Assembly (NCBI GenBank): GCA_964544885.1
Contig: CAZJDX010000008.1
Span: forward strand, 54,188-118,187
Direction: 5' to 3'
DNA from: QQVM01 sp964544885
GTDB lineage: Bacteria; Bacteroidota; Bacteroidia; AKYH767-A; 2013-40CM-41-45
DNA: 64,000 bases
Part shown: piece by piece, positions 26,578 to 34,925 of the stretch
How the letters are laid out: every line of letters starts with the position of its first letter
Numbering within the stretch: position 1 is the stretch's first letter
The notes under the pieces: generated by a model
Told to the model about the DNA's origin: nothing
Seen by the model: the letters and a program-made list of their open reading frames with translations, nothing else
Databases searched by the model: none
Position numbers and translations under genes: made by a program

Positions 26578-27945
26578 TTAATCAACAATAGTAAGACTTT
26601 TATTCCCTTTACGGTCGGCTTCCTCTTTCTGAGATTCTCTGAATGCATGATAGATTATAAAGAGACTGGCAACATAAAACGGGATGGCGGGAATCTTGTA
26701 CCTCACCAGACTTCCGAAGTTTGAAGTAGTAAGCCCTACGGAAAACGAAAAGAACAGACTGAAAAACACACTGAAGAACAGTATATGATGCCGGAACATC
26801 ATTCTGAAAAGGTTATAAACTCTCATTTTTACTATGAGGTATATAGTTATAACCAATAAAACCAGGTTCTCAATTCCGGAAATGATCATACCCGGATTAT
26901 ATGCTTCCCACAAGTAAGGCCTGAACAAAGCCACATTAACCGCTGCAGGCGCCTTTCCAAGAATACTGGGAACGCTGGCATCAAAGTCTCCTATATCAAA
27001 AGAGGCACCCTGGTAATAATCCTGCTTAAGGTCCTGCTGTGTCACAATGGCCTTGTCAAGTACGTTGTTGATCTTATATTCACCCAATGTATCACCCATA
27101 ATACGCAACATAAGGTAACCTGACAACAGGGAAATCAATAAGAGTGAAGGTGCAATGGCCATCCTTACCAGAGGGTTAGTGAGCTTGGTGAGTCTGAAAC
27201 CAACAAACCAGAGAGTACTTCCGGGAATCACGGCAAAGAAAATGTAGGGCTTGATCTTAATCAGCAATATGGAAGCTATCACCAGGTAGAGTATGTTGAG
27301 CCAGATATGCGTCCGGACCTTTAGTAAATGATGGAATGAAGCCGTGAATGCGGAAACCGCAGCAAAAGTGATGGAATCTTTTAACAAACCGGAACCCCAG
27401 AATATCACCGAAGGCATGAACAATATTGAAAGTGCAAACTCCTTTTCAAGTTTTGGGAATTCAAACAAGAACATTTTATACAAGCGCCAGATGAAAAAGT
27501 AACATATGAAAGACAGAAGCATGGTTTGCCCGATGAAACTGTTAAAACTGATAAATGCCAAAGGCCATGTCAGTTTATCGACAATGATGGCTTTGGGGTC
27601 ATACGAATATACCGGCCATCCCGTGGTAAAATCGAAAGAAAACCAGGTCTCCCAGTCAAGCGGTAAAAAAGTGAACCTCAAAGCCTGGTATGGATTCTTT
27701 AAAAACAACTTACTCACCGCCAGGCAATCAGAATAATAATTTAGTGTATCACCGCCACCGTAATAGAATACATAGACGAGGCAAATTGCGATCGATCCCA
27801 GCATTTTAGCCATCAAACCCGGAATAAAATACCGGTAATAAGGCTCTTTCTCTATATGCTTTAGCTTAATAGAGTTGGCAATGAAAAAGAAAATGACCAG
27901 GTACAAAGGTGGTATTACCAGATCGACAAAAGAAAAATAGTTCAC
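26578..27945 (-). CDS. Polytopic membrane protein, candidate polysaccharide polymerase (Wzy/EpsG-like)
   Basis: About 455 residues with ten or more hydrophobic segments. GGGDTLNYYSDCLAVSKLF near residue 70 lies in a predicted extracytoplasmic loop, and LFMPSVIFWGSGLLKDSITF near 200 resembles the PSxxFWSSxxxKDS pattern of EpsG/Wzy-type polymerases. No other family is evident. The frame is open to a TTG at 27966, but a TACATTTG promoter-like box overlaps that codon, so the GTG at 27945 is preferred. It is the only polysaccharide gene on the minus strand between 7.5 and 31.8 kb. Polymerase function is inferred from topology, that motif and context. Confidence 0.58.
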   Translation of the reverse strand: MNYFSFVDLVIPPLYLVIFFFIANSIKLKHIEKEPYYRYFIPGLMAKMLGSIAICLVYVFYYGGGDTLNYYSDCLAVSKLFLKNPYQALRFTFLPLDWETWFSFDFTTGWPVYSYDPKAIIVDKLTWPLAFISFNSFIGQTMLLSFICYFFIWRLYKMFLFEFPKLEKEFALSILFMPSVIFWGSGLLKDSITFAAVSAFTASFHHLLKVRTHIWLNILYLVIASILLIKIKPYIFFAVIPGSTLWFVGFRLTKLTNPLVRMAIAPSLLLISLLSGYLMLRIMGDTLGEYKINNVLDKAIVTQQDLKQDYYQGASFDIGDFDASVPSILGKAPAAVNVALFRPYLWEAYNPGMIISGIENLVLLVITIYLIVKMRVYNLFRMMFRHHILFFSVFFSLFFSFSVGLTTSNFGSLVRYKIPAIPFYVASLFIIYHAFRESQKEEADRKGNKSLTIVD

Positions 27946-27963
27946 GCCTTGCGATTGATTTAC

Positions 27964-27971
27964 CAAATGTA
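27964..27971 (-). promoter_or_regulatory. Putative Bacteroidota -7 box (TACATTTG) for the Wzy-like gene
   Basis: Minus-strand TACATTTG fits TAnnTTTG, 18 bp upstream of the GTG at 27945, and overlaps the TTG that opens the longer frame. Confidence 0.4.
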
Positions 27972-28415
27972 AAAAGAAAAGATCAGAAAGGCTTTCTCTC
28001 TTTTAAACTTATTGTTATCTCTGAAAACAACCTATATGTGCTGCCAGATAATAATTAGTTACCCCGGGTAACTGTTCTTGGTCGTTATGGCATTTCTGAA
28101 CTATTCGCAAGCAGGATGATGGTTTCATTGTCGTTCTTCCTCTTTTCTACCGATATATAAATAAATAAAAAGCTATATAATCCGAAACGATTCATTTCCG
28201 GTTTCCTACATACCCGCCATTAGCCGGAATGCATCAGGGATATCACCTCCACTTCATTAATGGTCGGAGACTGTTTCGAACATGGCTATTCAGGACAATT
28301 GTTGATTGAATGTGCTTACCGAATGAACCAAATGCATTAAATTTACGATCATTGCATATATGAATGACTTCAACGGTATATTTTCGCAGGCGGATTAACT
28401 GATTTACCCTCAATC
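27967..28415. other. 449-bp divergent intergenic region
   Basis: No coding sequence of note is visible. It separates the minus-strand Wzy-like gene from the plus-strand GT2 gene, so it should hold both promoters. It contains a perfect 17-bp palindrome (28057-28073), an A/T-rich stretch at 28151-28185, and TATTTTCG (28379-28386), a possible -7 box for the gene at 28416. Confidence 0.6.
28057..28073. promoter_or_regulatory. Perfect 17-bp palindrome, possible operator
   Basis: AGTTACCC-C-GGGTAACT is fully self-complementary around one central base. It lies in the gap between two divergent polysaccharide genes, ~112 bp from one start and ~343 bp from the other. Operator function is inference. 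Confidence 0.35.
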
Positions 28416-29333
28416 ATGACAGAACAGTACAGTCCTTTCTTCAGTATAGTGATACCCACCTATAATCGCTTTGACAGGGTCAGGCTAACCATTGAAAGCG
28501 CATTGAGCCAGACTTACCTGGATTTTGAAATACTGGTTGTCGATGATGGCAGTACGGACCAATCATATGAAAGACTCAGAGCTTTATACGGTCAGAACCC
28601 GAAAATCCGACTAATCCGTCAGGAGAATCTGGAACGGGGAGCAGCAAGAAATAACGGTATAAGGCAGGCAAGCGGGACTTATATTCAATTTATAGACTCG
28701 GATGATATTCTTCTTAAAGATCACCTGAGCCTTCTGGTTGAAAAGATCAGGGAATTAGGACAGCCTGATTTTATTAGTACAAAATTTGAGTTCGTCCGTG
28801 ATGGTCACATTTATCCCAGCGACATCAGAAATCTTCCCGAAGCTTATTATGATTACCGTTTGTTCCTCTCCGGAAATCCTCTGGCATGCAATGTCTGTAT
28901 AAGGAAGGGAAATCCCGATCTATATTTATTTGAAGAAAACCGAAAATACGCTATCAAGGAAGACTGGATGTTTCTCATTCAAAACCTGTTCAGAAACAGA
29001 CTATATATCATTGATAAGGTAAGTGTGCAGATGCATGATCACGAAGGAAGGTCCATGCGGACGGACAACAGGATCATTATAAGTAAAACACTCCTTGCCA
29101 GGGAATGGATCCTGAAGAACCTGCCGCTTACTGATCCTGAAAAAGATGTGCTAGAGTCGCACGTAGCCTATTTCAGCAGCATACACAGTTACCTTGACAG
29201 TGACAGGAAACCGGCGCTCGACTTTTTGAAAAACGCCGTGCGGTACGGTGGATTAAAAAAGAAACATGTGATATTATTTTTGAAAATTATTGCCGGAAGA
29301 AAGCTTCTTAACCATCTCAGAAGCGCGAATTGA
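28416..29333 (+). CDS. Glycosyltransferase family 2
   Basis: A 305-residue GT-A enzyme with the classical signatures FSIVIPTYNRFDRVRLTIES at the N-terminus, EILVVDDGSTDQSYERLRAL near residue 37, NLERGAARNNGIRQASGTYI near 69 and the DxD-like QFIDSDDILLKDHL near 90. The remainder (about 115-305) is the variable acceptor-side region. Its stop overlaps by one base the start of the GT4 gene that follows, giving a coupled pair. It probably adds one sugar of the repeat unit. Confidence 0.88.
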   Translation: MTEQYSPFFSIVIPTYNRFDRVRLTIESALSQTYLDFEILVVDDGSTDQSYERLRALYGQNPKIRLIRQENLERGAARNNGIRQASGTYIQFIDSDDILLKDHLSLLVEKIRELGQPDFISTKFEFVRDGHIYPSDIRNLPEAYYDYRLFLSGNPLACNVCIRKGNPDLYLFEENRKYAIKEDWMFLIQNLFRNRLYIIDKVSVQMHDHEGRSMRTDNRIIISKTLLAREWILKNLPLTDPEKDVLESHVAYFSSIHSYLDSDRKPALDFLKNAVRYGGLKKKHVILFLKIIAGRKLLNHLRSAN

Positions 29334-30583
29334 TGAACAGAAAAAAACATATCCTGGTCATCACCTACTGGAGCTACAAGGATGCACTGATTCAGGCCTA
29401 TACCCTGCCCTATCTGCGCATCATGCACAATCAGCTCGTACCGGGAAGCAGGATATACCTGGTAACATTCGAACAGGAAAATCAAACGCTGCCTCCTAAT
29501 GAAATTGCTCAGATCAAACAACGGTTGAAACTCCAGGGTATCAGACTCATTACCCTGAGGTATCTTAAATTCAATTTTTTGTCTCCTTTTAAATGGGCAT
29601 TTTACCTCATCTATCTCGTTTCGCTCATCCTTTTCAGAAAGATAAATTTCATTCATGCATGGTGCACTCCTGCCGGTTCCATCGCATTCATTCTCTCAAA
29701 GCTCACAGGACGAAAGCTCATCATAGACAGTTATGAGCCGCATGCCGACGCCATGATCGAGAATCAAACCTGGAGCCGGGAAAGCAGACAATTTAAATTT
29801 CTGTTTTCACTGGAGAAAAAGCTTACCAGGCATGCCAGCATCATTATCAGTGCAACGAGGTCGATGTACACATACGCACTGGAACGATACGGTGTAGCGA
29901 TCCGGAATTTTTACGTAAAGCCCGCCTGTGTAGACCACTCCTTTTTTGCTCCCAAAAAAAGAAAAAATGAAGAACTGTTGAAGCAGTTAAAACTAAAGGA
30001 CAAGATTGTCTGCGTGTATGCAGGCAAATTTGGTGGCATCTATCTTACCCATGAGGTCTTTGATTTTTTCAGAACAGCACAGGATTACTGGGGTGATAAA
30101 TTCAGGTGTCTCCTCCTCACAAGTCATTCACGCAAGGAATTAACTGTCTGGGCTGAACAAGCCGGACTTAATCCTTCCGGACTTATAATCCGTTTTGTGC
30201 CACATGAAGACGTACCCGAATTTATGGGTCTCGGCGATTTCGCCATTACACCTGTCAAACCCATTCCATCAAAGCGTTATTGCACACCTATAAAAGACGG
30301 TGAATACTGGGCTCTTGGCCTTCCGGTGGTAATCACCAAAAACATTTCCGATGATTCCGAACTGATCGAAAAACACGAGATAGGATATGTTTTGAAAGAG
30401 CTTAACGCGGATAATTACCTGATGGCCTGCAAGAAAATAGATTCCATACTCAAAAGGTACAGTCCGGAAGAATTACAGGATAAGATCCGTGATATTGCAT
30501 ACCGGTACAGAAGTTATTCGATTGCCGAATCGATTTATCGCGAGATCTATTCGGATACTTCTCCAGTCCGAATCAGTCCCTGA
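29333..30583 (+). CDS. Glycosyltransferase family 4-like (GT-B fold)
   Basis: A 416-residue GT-B enzyme. The N-terminal domain has HILVITYWSYKDALIQAYTL and HAWCTPAGSIAFILSKLTGR near residue 108; the donor domain begins near 220 with VCVYAGKFGGIYL, and FVPHEDVPEFMGLGDFAITP near 285 and KDGEYWALGLPVVIT near 320 are its later motifs. The usual E-x7-E motif is replaced by KDGEYWALGLPV, as in some GT4 subgroups. The ATG at 29333 overlaps the preceding TGA by one base; a TTG one codon earlier is also in frame. Confidence 0.82.
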   Translation: MNRKKHILVITYWSYKDALIQAYTLPYLRIMHNQLVPGSRIYLVTFEQENQTLPPNEIAQIKQRLKLQGIRLITLRYLKFNFLSPFKWAFYLIYLVSLILFRKINFIHAWCTPAGSIAFILSKLTGRKLIIDSYEPHADAMIENQTWSRESRQFKFLFSLEKKLTRHASIIISATRSMYTYALERYGVAIRNFYVKPACVDHSFFAPKKRKNEELLKQLKLKDKIVCVYAGKFGGIYLTHEVFDFFRTAQDYWGDKFRCLLLTSHSRKELTVWAEQAGLNPSGLIIRFVPHEDVPEFMGLGDFAITPVKPIPSKRYCTPIKDGEYWALGLPVVITKNISDDSELIEKHEIGYVLKELNADNYLMACKKIDSILKRYSPEELQDKIRDIAYRYRSYSIAESIYREIYSDTSPVRISP

Positions 30584-30622
30584 AATTGAAAAATACTAAA
30601 ATTCGTCACAATTATAAATCTA

Positions 30623-31852
30623 ATGACAGAGGGAAAAAGAGTACTGTATTTGACTTATGACGGTTTGTCCGACCCGCTTGGACAAAGTCAGATCTTACCT
30701 TATCTGTATGGTCTTAACGACCTGGGACACCGTATCACTATAGTAAGTTCTGAAAAGAAAGGAAATGAAAAACTTATTGGAGAGATCACCAGGGTACTCA
30801 AAGAAAAAAATATTGAATGGCATAATATACCCTATACAAAGAGCCCGCTTATCATTTCAACCATCTATGACGTTATTCGCATCCAAAGAGTATGTAAAAA
30901 ATTATGCAGAAAGGATAAGTATGATATTGTTCATTGCAGAAGCTATATAACATCCCTTACAGGACTTTTATTAAAAAAGAAATTCGGACTCAAATTTATT
31001 TTTGATATGCGTGGTTTCTATGCGGATGAAAGAATAGACGGAGGGATGTGGAACCAGGTATCATTCATCTATAAATATGTTTACCGTTTCTTTAAAAACC
31101 GGGAAGCGAGGTTTCTTGAAAGGGCTGACTATTCCATCTGCCTTACAGAAAATGCAAGGCGAGAGATACATTCTTGGAAAGCGATTCCGGGTCAACCACT
31201 ACCTATTCAGGTAATTCCCTGTTGCGCAGACTCGAACCACTTCGACCTGGCGCGGGTTAGTCCTTCGCATAAAGAAGCTTTGGCGAAGGAACTTGATATT
31301 AAAGAAGGTGAACTCGTCTTGTCTTACGTAGGCGCCGTAGGGACATGGTATATGCTGGAAGAAATGCTGGACTTTTTCAAAAGACTCCTGATCAAGTATC
31401 CCTCAGCCAGGTTTTTATTCATCACGCATGAAGACAAGAGATCAATATTAAACGCTGCCAATGGTACCGGCATCCCCGCAGAACATATTATCATAAGGAA
31501 AGCCCTTCACCGGGAAGTTCCCGAACTCCTCAGTCTTTCACATCTATCCTTATTTTTTATCAAACCTGTCTATTCAAAAAAAGCAAGCAGTCCGGCCAAA
31601 CAAGGTGAGATCATGAGTATGGGAATACCCATCATCTGTAATTCGAATATCGGGGATATTGACCAGATCATACGTGATTCCAATGCGGGAGCCATTGTAA
31701 GGTCCTTCACCCATGAGGATTATGATTTTGTTATTGAGAACATTCCTGCCTTATTACAGTTGCCTAAGGAAAAAATCCGAAAAGCTGCGATAGAAATTTT
31801 TTCACTTTCCAAGGGCATTGAAAAATACAACAAGATTTATACAGCGCTTTAA
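30623..31852 (+). CDS. Glycosyltransferase family 4 (GT-B fold)
   Basis: A 409-residue sugar transferase. The N-terminal domain has LYLTYDGLSDPLGQSQILPY, the acceptor-side loop typical of this group, and DIVHCRSYITSLTGLLL near residue 100. The donor domain starts near 225 with LVLSYVGAVGTWYMLEEMLD and has IRKALHREVPELLSLSHLSL near 295 and KASSPAKQGEIMSMGIPIIC near 320. Similar in length and layout to the GT4 just upstream. It is the last + strand glycosyltransferase before the housekeeping block at 31.9-34.9 kb. Confidence 0.86.
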   Translation: MTEGKRVLYLTYDGLSDPLGQSQILPYLYGLNDLGHRITIVSSEKKGNEKLIGEITRVLKEKNIEWHNIPYTKSPLIISTIYDVIRIQRVCKKLCRKDKYDIVHCRSYITSLTGLLLKKKFGLKFIFDMRGFYADERIDGGMWNQVSFIYKYVYRFFKNREARFLERADYSICLTENARREIHSWKAIPGQPLPIQVIPCCADSNHFDLARVSPSHKEALAKELDIKEGELVLSYVGAVGTWYMLEEMLDFFKRLLIKYPSARFLFITHEDKRSILNAANGTGIPAEHIIIRKALHREVPELLSLSHLSLFFIKPVYSKKASSPAKQGEIMSMGIPIICNSNIGDIDQIIRDSNAGAIVRSFTHEDYDFVIENIPALLQLPKEKIRKAAIEIFSLSKGIEKYNKIYTAL

Positions 31853-31884
31853 TATCCCGGGCGGGGAAATAAAGATCCGTCAAC

Positions 31885-32349
31885 TCATCCGTGATGATAT
31901 GATTCATTCCTGAGAATGGTCATCGCTCGGTAAACCTGTTCGGTAAGGATGAGCCTGATCATCTGATGTGTGAAGGTAAATCTCGAAGCGGAAAGCGTAA
32001 AATTCGCCCTGCCTTTAAGGGAGGGATGCAGACCATAAGCACTACCGGTAATAAAAATAATTTTCGAATGCCCCTCGTTCATCCACTTTTGAATCTTTGA
32101 CGCCAGCGCAGGTGAAGACAACATTTCACCATTCTCATCCATGAGTACAACCAGATCACGGGGATTGATCTTAGTGAGCATCGCTTTAGCTTCCTCCTCC
32201 TGCACCTTGCCTTGCTGCTTAATTGGCGGAACAACTATGTTAATAACCGATGCCGGAACATAATGCTGGAGTCTTGCCATATATTGATCCACCCCCGCCT
32301 GAAGATACTTCTCAGTTGTTTTACCGGTGAAAAAGAATTCGATCTTCAT
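31885..32349 (-). CDS. rlmH: 23S rRNA (pseudouridine-1915-N3)-methyltransferase
   Basis: A 154-residue SPOUT-class methyltransferase that modifies helix 69 of 23S rRNA in the assembled ribosome. Typical length. Motifs are LVVLMDENGEMLSSPALASK near residue 66, the knot region KIIFITGSAYGLHPSLKGRA near 93 and the C-terminal FTHQMIRLILTEQVYRAMTI followed by YHH. In this phylum rlmH often lies beside a DUF4783 gene, nadC and a YihY gene, as it does here, although it is divergent from them. Confidence 0.96.
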   Translation of the reverse strand: MKIEFFFTGKTTEKYLQAGVDQYMARLQHYVPASVINIVVPPIKQQGKVQEEEAKAMLTKINPRDLVVLMDENGEMLSSPALASKIQKWMNEGHSKIIFITGSAYGLHPSLKGRANFTLSASRFTFTHQMIRLILTEQVYRAMTILRNESYHHG

Positions 32350-32574
32350 AAAAATTATACTATTGCGCTACAAGATACGCCAACAGGTCAATAATCTGAT
32401 GCCCCATGAGTTAATAGCAAGAGGGCAAGGATGCTGTATTAAACTCCGCAGACGAGCTTAAAATAAGGAAGGGCATCTGAAATTTCAGAGGTATAAGGCA
32501 ACTAAAACGACCTTTGTCCGTATCATTAGGTTGATATGACCGGGCATTTGGCTTGATAATTGTATCCGAAGAGC

Positions 32575-32973
32575 GTGAAAAACCTGAAAAAAAGTTGTCT
32601 GATTCTGTTTCTGATCTTCCAGGCAAATCAGGCAGCATCAACAGATATTTACGAAGATTTTGCAAATGCCCTGCGTAGCGGAGATTCAAAGCAGGTTGGA
32701 TCTTTTTTTGGAAATACGATCGACCTGATGATCATGAATCAGGAAGATATATATTCAAAGGCACAGGCAGAACTGATCTTAAGGGACTTTTTCAATAAAA
32801 ACGTACCCAAATCCTTTACCATAGTACACAAGGGCGCCTCGCAGGAAGGTACCTTGTATGGGATTGGAACTCTTATCACCTCTAACACAAAGACTTACCG
32901 GGTGTCCTTTTACATGAAATCAACCAATGCCAGAAGTGTTCTCCTTGAACTCAGAATTGAGCAAGAGCCCTGA
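32575..32973 (+). CDS. DUF4783 family exported protein
   Basis: A 132-residue protein with an N-terminal signal peptide (MKNLKKSCLILFLIFQANQA from the GTG at 32575). The mature part (DIYEDFANALRSGDSKQVGS, NTIDLMIMNQEDIYSKAQAE, LRDFFNKNVPKSFTIVHKGA, YGIGTLITSNTKTYRVSFYM) matches DUF4783, a small SnoaL/NTF2-like domain found in Bacteroidota next to nadC. The GTG is preferred because it opens directly into the signal peptide; the frame extends upstream to a TTG at 32560. Function unknown, probably periplasmic. Confidence 0.82.
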   Translation: MKNLKKSCLILFLIFQANQAASTDIYEDFANALRSGDSKQVGSFFGNTIDLMIMNQEDIYSKAQAELILRDFFNKNVPKSFTIVHKGASQEGTLYGIGTLITSNTKTYRVSFYMKSTNARSVLLELRIEQEP

Positions 32974-33025
32974 AAGATTCTGCTGCTGAGCATTTCCTTT
33001 CCTTTATATCGTCCCGAAAAGCGCA

Positions 33026-33056
33026 TTGGATTCATTAATTTTATCGAATAGTTTTG
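33026..33056 (+). promoter_or_regulatory. Putative Bacteroidota promoter for nadC (TTGG-N19-TAGTTTTG)
   Basis: TAGTTTTG at 33049-33056 fits TAnnTTTG, and TTGG at 33026-33029, a one-base variant of TTTG, sits at the usual 19-bp spacing. The nadC ATG follows 25 bp later. Confidence 0.5.
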
Positions 33057-33081
33057 AGACTCAATTACAAAAGAAGATTGT

Positions 33082-33942
33082 ATGGACCAGGTTTCAGATC
33101 AGGCGCTAAGCATCGTTGAATATCTTCGTCTGGCCCTTAAGGAAGATCAGGGCAAAGGCGATCATACATCACTCTCAACCATTGATGAAACGGCGAAAGG
33201 AAAAGCCATTGTCAGGGTCAAGGAAGAGGGAATTATCGCAGGGCTTGTCGTCGCCGATCAGGTTTTAAATCTGGTGGATGACCGGTTTATCGTCAAGGTG
33301 TTGACCGGTGATGGCGATGCAGTTTCTCCAGGGCAGGTGGTCATGGAAATTGAGGGCTTTACGAGATCCTTACTCCTTGCGGAACGATTACTCCTTAACT
33401 GCATGCAGAGGATGAGCGGCATTGCCAGTCTCACAAGAAAGTATGTCAATGCTGTCGAAGGAACCGGCACTGAAATACTGGACACAAGAAAAACCACACC
33501 GAATTTCAGGATCTTTGAAAAATGGGCAGTTCGTTTGGGTGGAGGAACAAATCACCGTTCCGGACTGTATGATATGATTCTGATCAAAGACAATCATGTA
33601 GATGCTTGTGGCGGAATTAAAAACGCTGTTGACAGAGCAAGGACTTATCTGAAGAGAACCGGCCTCTCCATTCCGATAGAGATTGAAACCAGAAGTCTGG
33701 ATGAAGTAAGACAAGTACTGGATTCAGAACCGGTAGACAGGATCATGCTTGATAATTTCGATATTCCCAAACTGAAAGAAGCCATTCATTTAATAAGAGG
33801 CAGGATGATCACGGAAGCTTCCGGAGGGATTGTCCTTGAAAATGTAAGGCACTATGCGGAGAGTGGCGTGAATTATGTTTCAATTGGCGCGCTGACCCAT
33901 TCATATAAGAGTCTGGATATTTCAATGAAACTGGTTTCATGA
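33082..33942 (+). CDS. nadC: Nicotinate-nucleotide diphosphorylase (carboxylating)
   Basis: A 286-residue quinolinate phosphoribosyltransferase: quinolinate plus PRPP gives nicotinate mononucleotide in de novo NAD synthesis. Motifs are LKEDQGKGDHTSLSTI near residue 19, AERLLLNCMQRMSGIASLTR near 99, ILDTRKTTPNFRIFEKWAVR near 132, GGTNHRSGLYDMILIKDNHV near 154, and EIETRSLDEVRQVLD and DRIMLDNFD near 200-220. The start is well placed and full-length. The last 4 bp overlap the yihY-like gene (ATGA). The nearby DUF4783 and rlmH genes are its usual neighbours. Confidence 0.97.
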   Translation: MDQVSDQALSIVEYLRLALKEDQGKGDHTSLSTIDETAKGKAIVRVKEEGIIAGLVVADQVLNLVDDRFIVKVLTGDGDAVSPGQVVMEIEGFTRSLLLAERLLLNCMQRMSGIASLTRKYVNAVEGTGTEILDTRKTTPNFRIFEKWAVRLGGGTNHRSGLYDMILIKDNHVDACGGIKNAVDRARTYLKRTGLSIPIEIETRSLDEVRQVLDSEPVDRIMLDNFDIPKLKEAIHLIRGRMITEASGGIVLENVRHYAESGVNYVSIGALTHSYKSLDISMKLVS

Positions 33943-34910
33943 GAAAAAATACCCGGAAAGGTGCACTCCATGTAATTTCTGTTCGCATACTTCGAACAGT
34001 GTTCAATCTGCCTTTGGTCAGGCAATTTATTGCCTACACCAAAAAAGTCGCCCTTCCCGGCTTTGACAAAGTTCCTATCTATGATGTAGCCGATTTTTTC
34101 TTCACGGGAATTCAGCGGGGGGCTATTGTAACAAGGGCCCAATCACTTGCTTTCAGCTTCTTCCTGGCAATATTTCCCGCAACAATCTTTCTGTTTTCGC
34201 TTATCCCCTATGTGCCGATCAATAATTTCCAGAACGAACTCCTGAGATTGATTGAAAGTCTGCTACCTCAAAATGCATATGAGTCCGTAAGAACCACAAT
34301 AGAAGATATTATCAGAATCCCGCGTGGCGGACTTCTCAGCATCGGTTTCATCATGGCTTTGTATTTTACTACCAACGGTTTTATGACCATGATGCGCGGT
34401 TTCAACAGTTCATATCACGTGGTTGAATCCAGAACCCCTTTTCAGCAACGTAAAGTTGCCTTCGTTCTAACCTTTATTCTGTCAATACTGTTGATCATAG
34501 CTACACTTCTGATCATATCAAGTGAGATGGCCACCAAATACCTGGTGCAACAAAGCATTTTAAAATCAAAGACTCAGGTTGCCATTCTGCTTCTCGGGAA
34601 ATGGGCGGTTGTACTTGCCTTATTCTTTTTTGCCATTTCGTTTCTCTATTATTACGCTCCTGCCGTAAAAAAAACCTACCGCTTTGTTTCAGCAGGTTCT
34701 ACTCTGGCCACCATCCTCTCCATTATCGTCTCGACCGGTTTTGCAACTTTTGTGAATAATTTCAACCAGTACAATAAGATTTACGGATCTATCGGGACGC
34801 TGATCGTAATCATGTTGTGGATCTATTTCAATTCAGTGATCCTTATTCTCGGTTTTGAGCTGAATGCCAGTATTGATAATGTCAAAAATAAATTGAGAAG
34901 GGAGTTTTGA
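33939..34910 (+). CDS. YihY/BrkB-family inner-membrane protein
   Basis: A 323-residue membrane protein with six hydrophobic segments from about residue 70 on. Family hallmarks are GAIVTRAQSLAFSFFLAIFP near 60, LIPYVPINNFQNELLRLIES, RGGLLSIGFIMALYFTTNGF near 127, the loop FNSSYHVVESRTPFQQRKVA and IYGSIGTLIVIMLWIYFNS near 282. Members were once called RNase BN, but the family is now regarded as a membrane protein of unknown role. It starts within the end of nadC (ATGA overlap), so it is co-translated. Confidence 0.9.
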   Translation: MRKNTRKGALHVISVRILRTVFNLPLVRQFIAYTKKVALPGFDKVPIYDVADFFFTGIQRGAIVTRAQSLAFSFFLAIFPATIFLFSLIPYVPINNFQNELLRLIESLLPQNAYESVRTTIEDIIRIPRGGLLSIGFIMALYFTTNGFMTMMRGFNSSYHVVESRTPFQQRKVAFVLTFILSILLIIATLLIISSEMATKYLVQQSILKSKTQVAILLLGKWAVVLALFFFAISFLYYYAPAVKKTYRFVSAGSTLATILSIIVSTGFATFVNNFNQYNKIYGSIGTLIVIMLWIYFNSVILILGFELNASIDNVKNKLRREF

Positions 34911-34925
34911 GATTTGATGCAACAC

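Noticed and set aside
28201..28231. Weak inverted repeat around CATTTCCGG and CCGGAATG in the divergent gap
   Set aside because: The arms match imperfectly and the loop is long; could be chance in a short-motif search.
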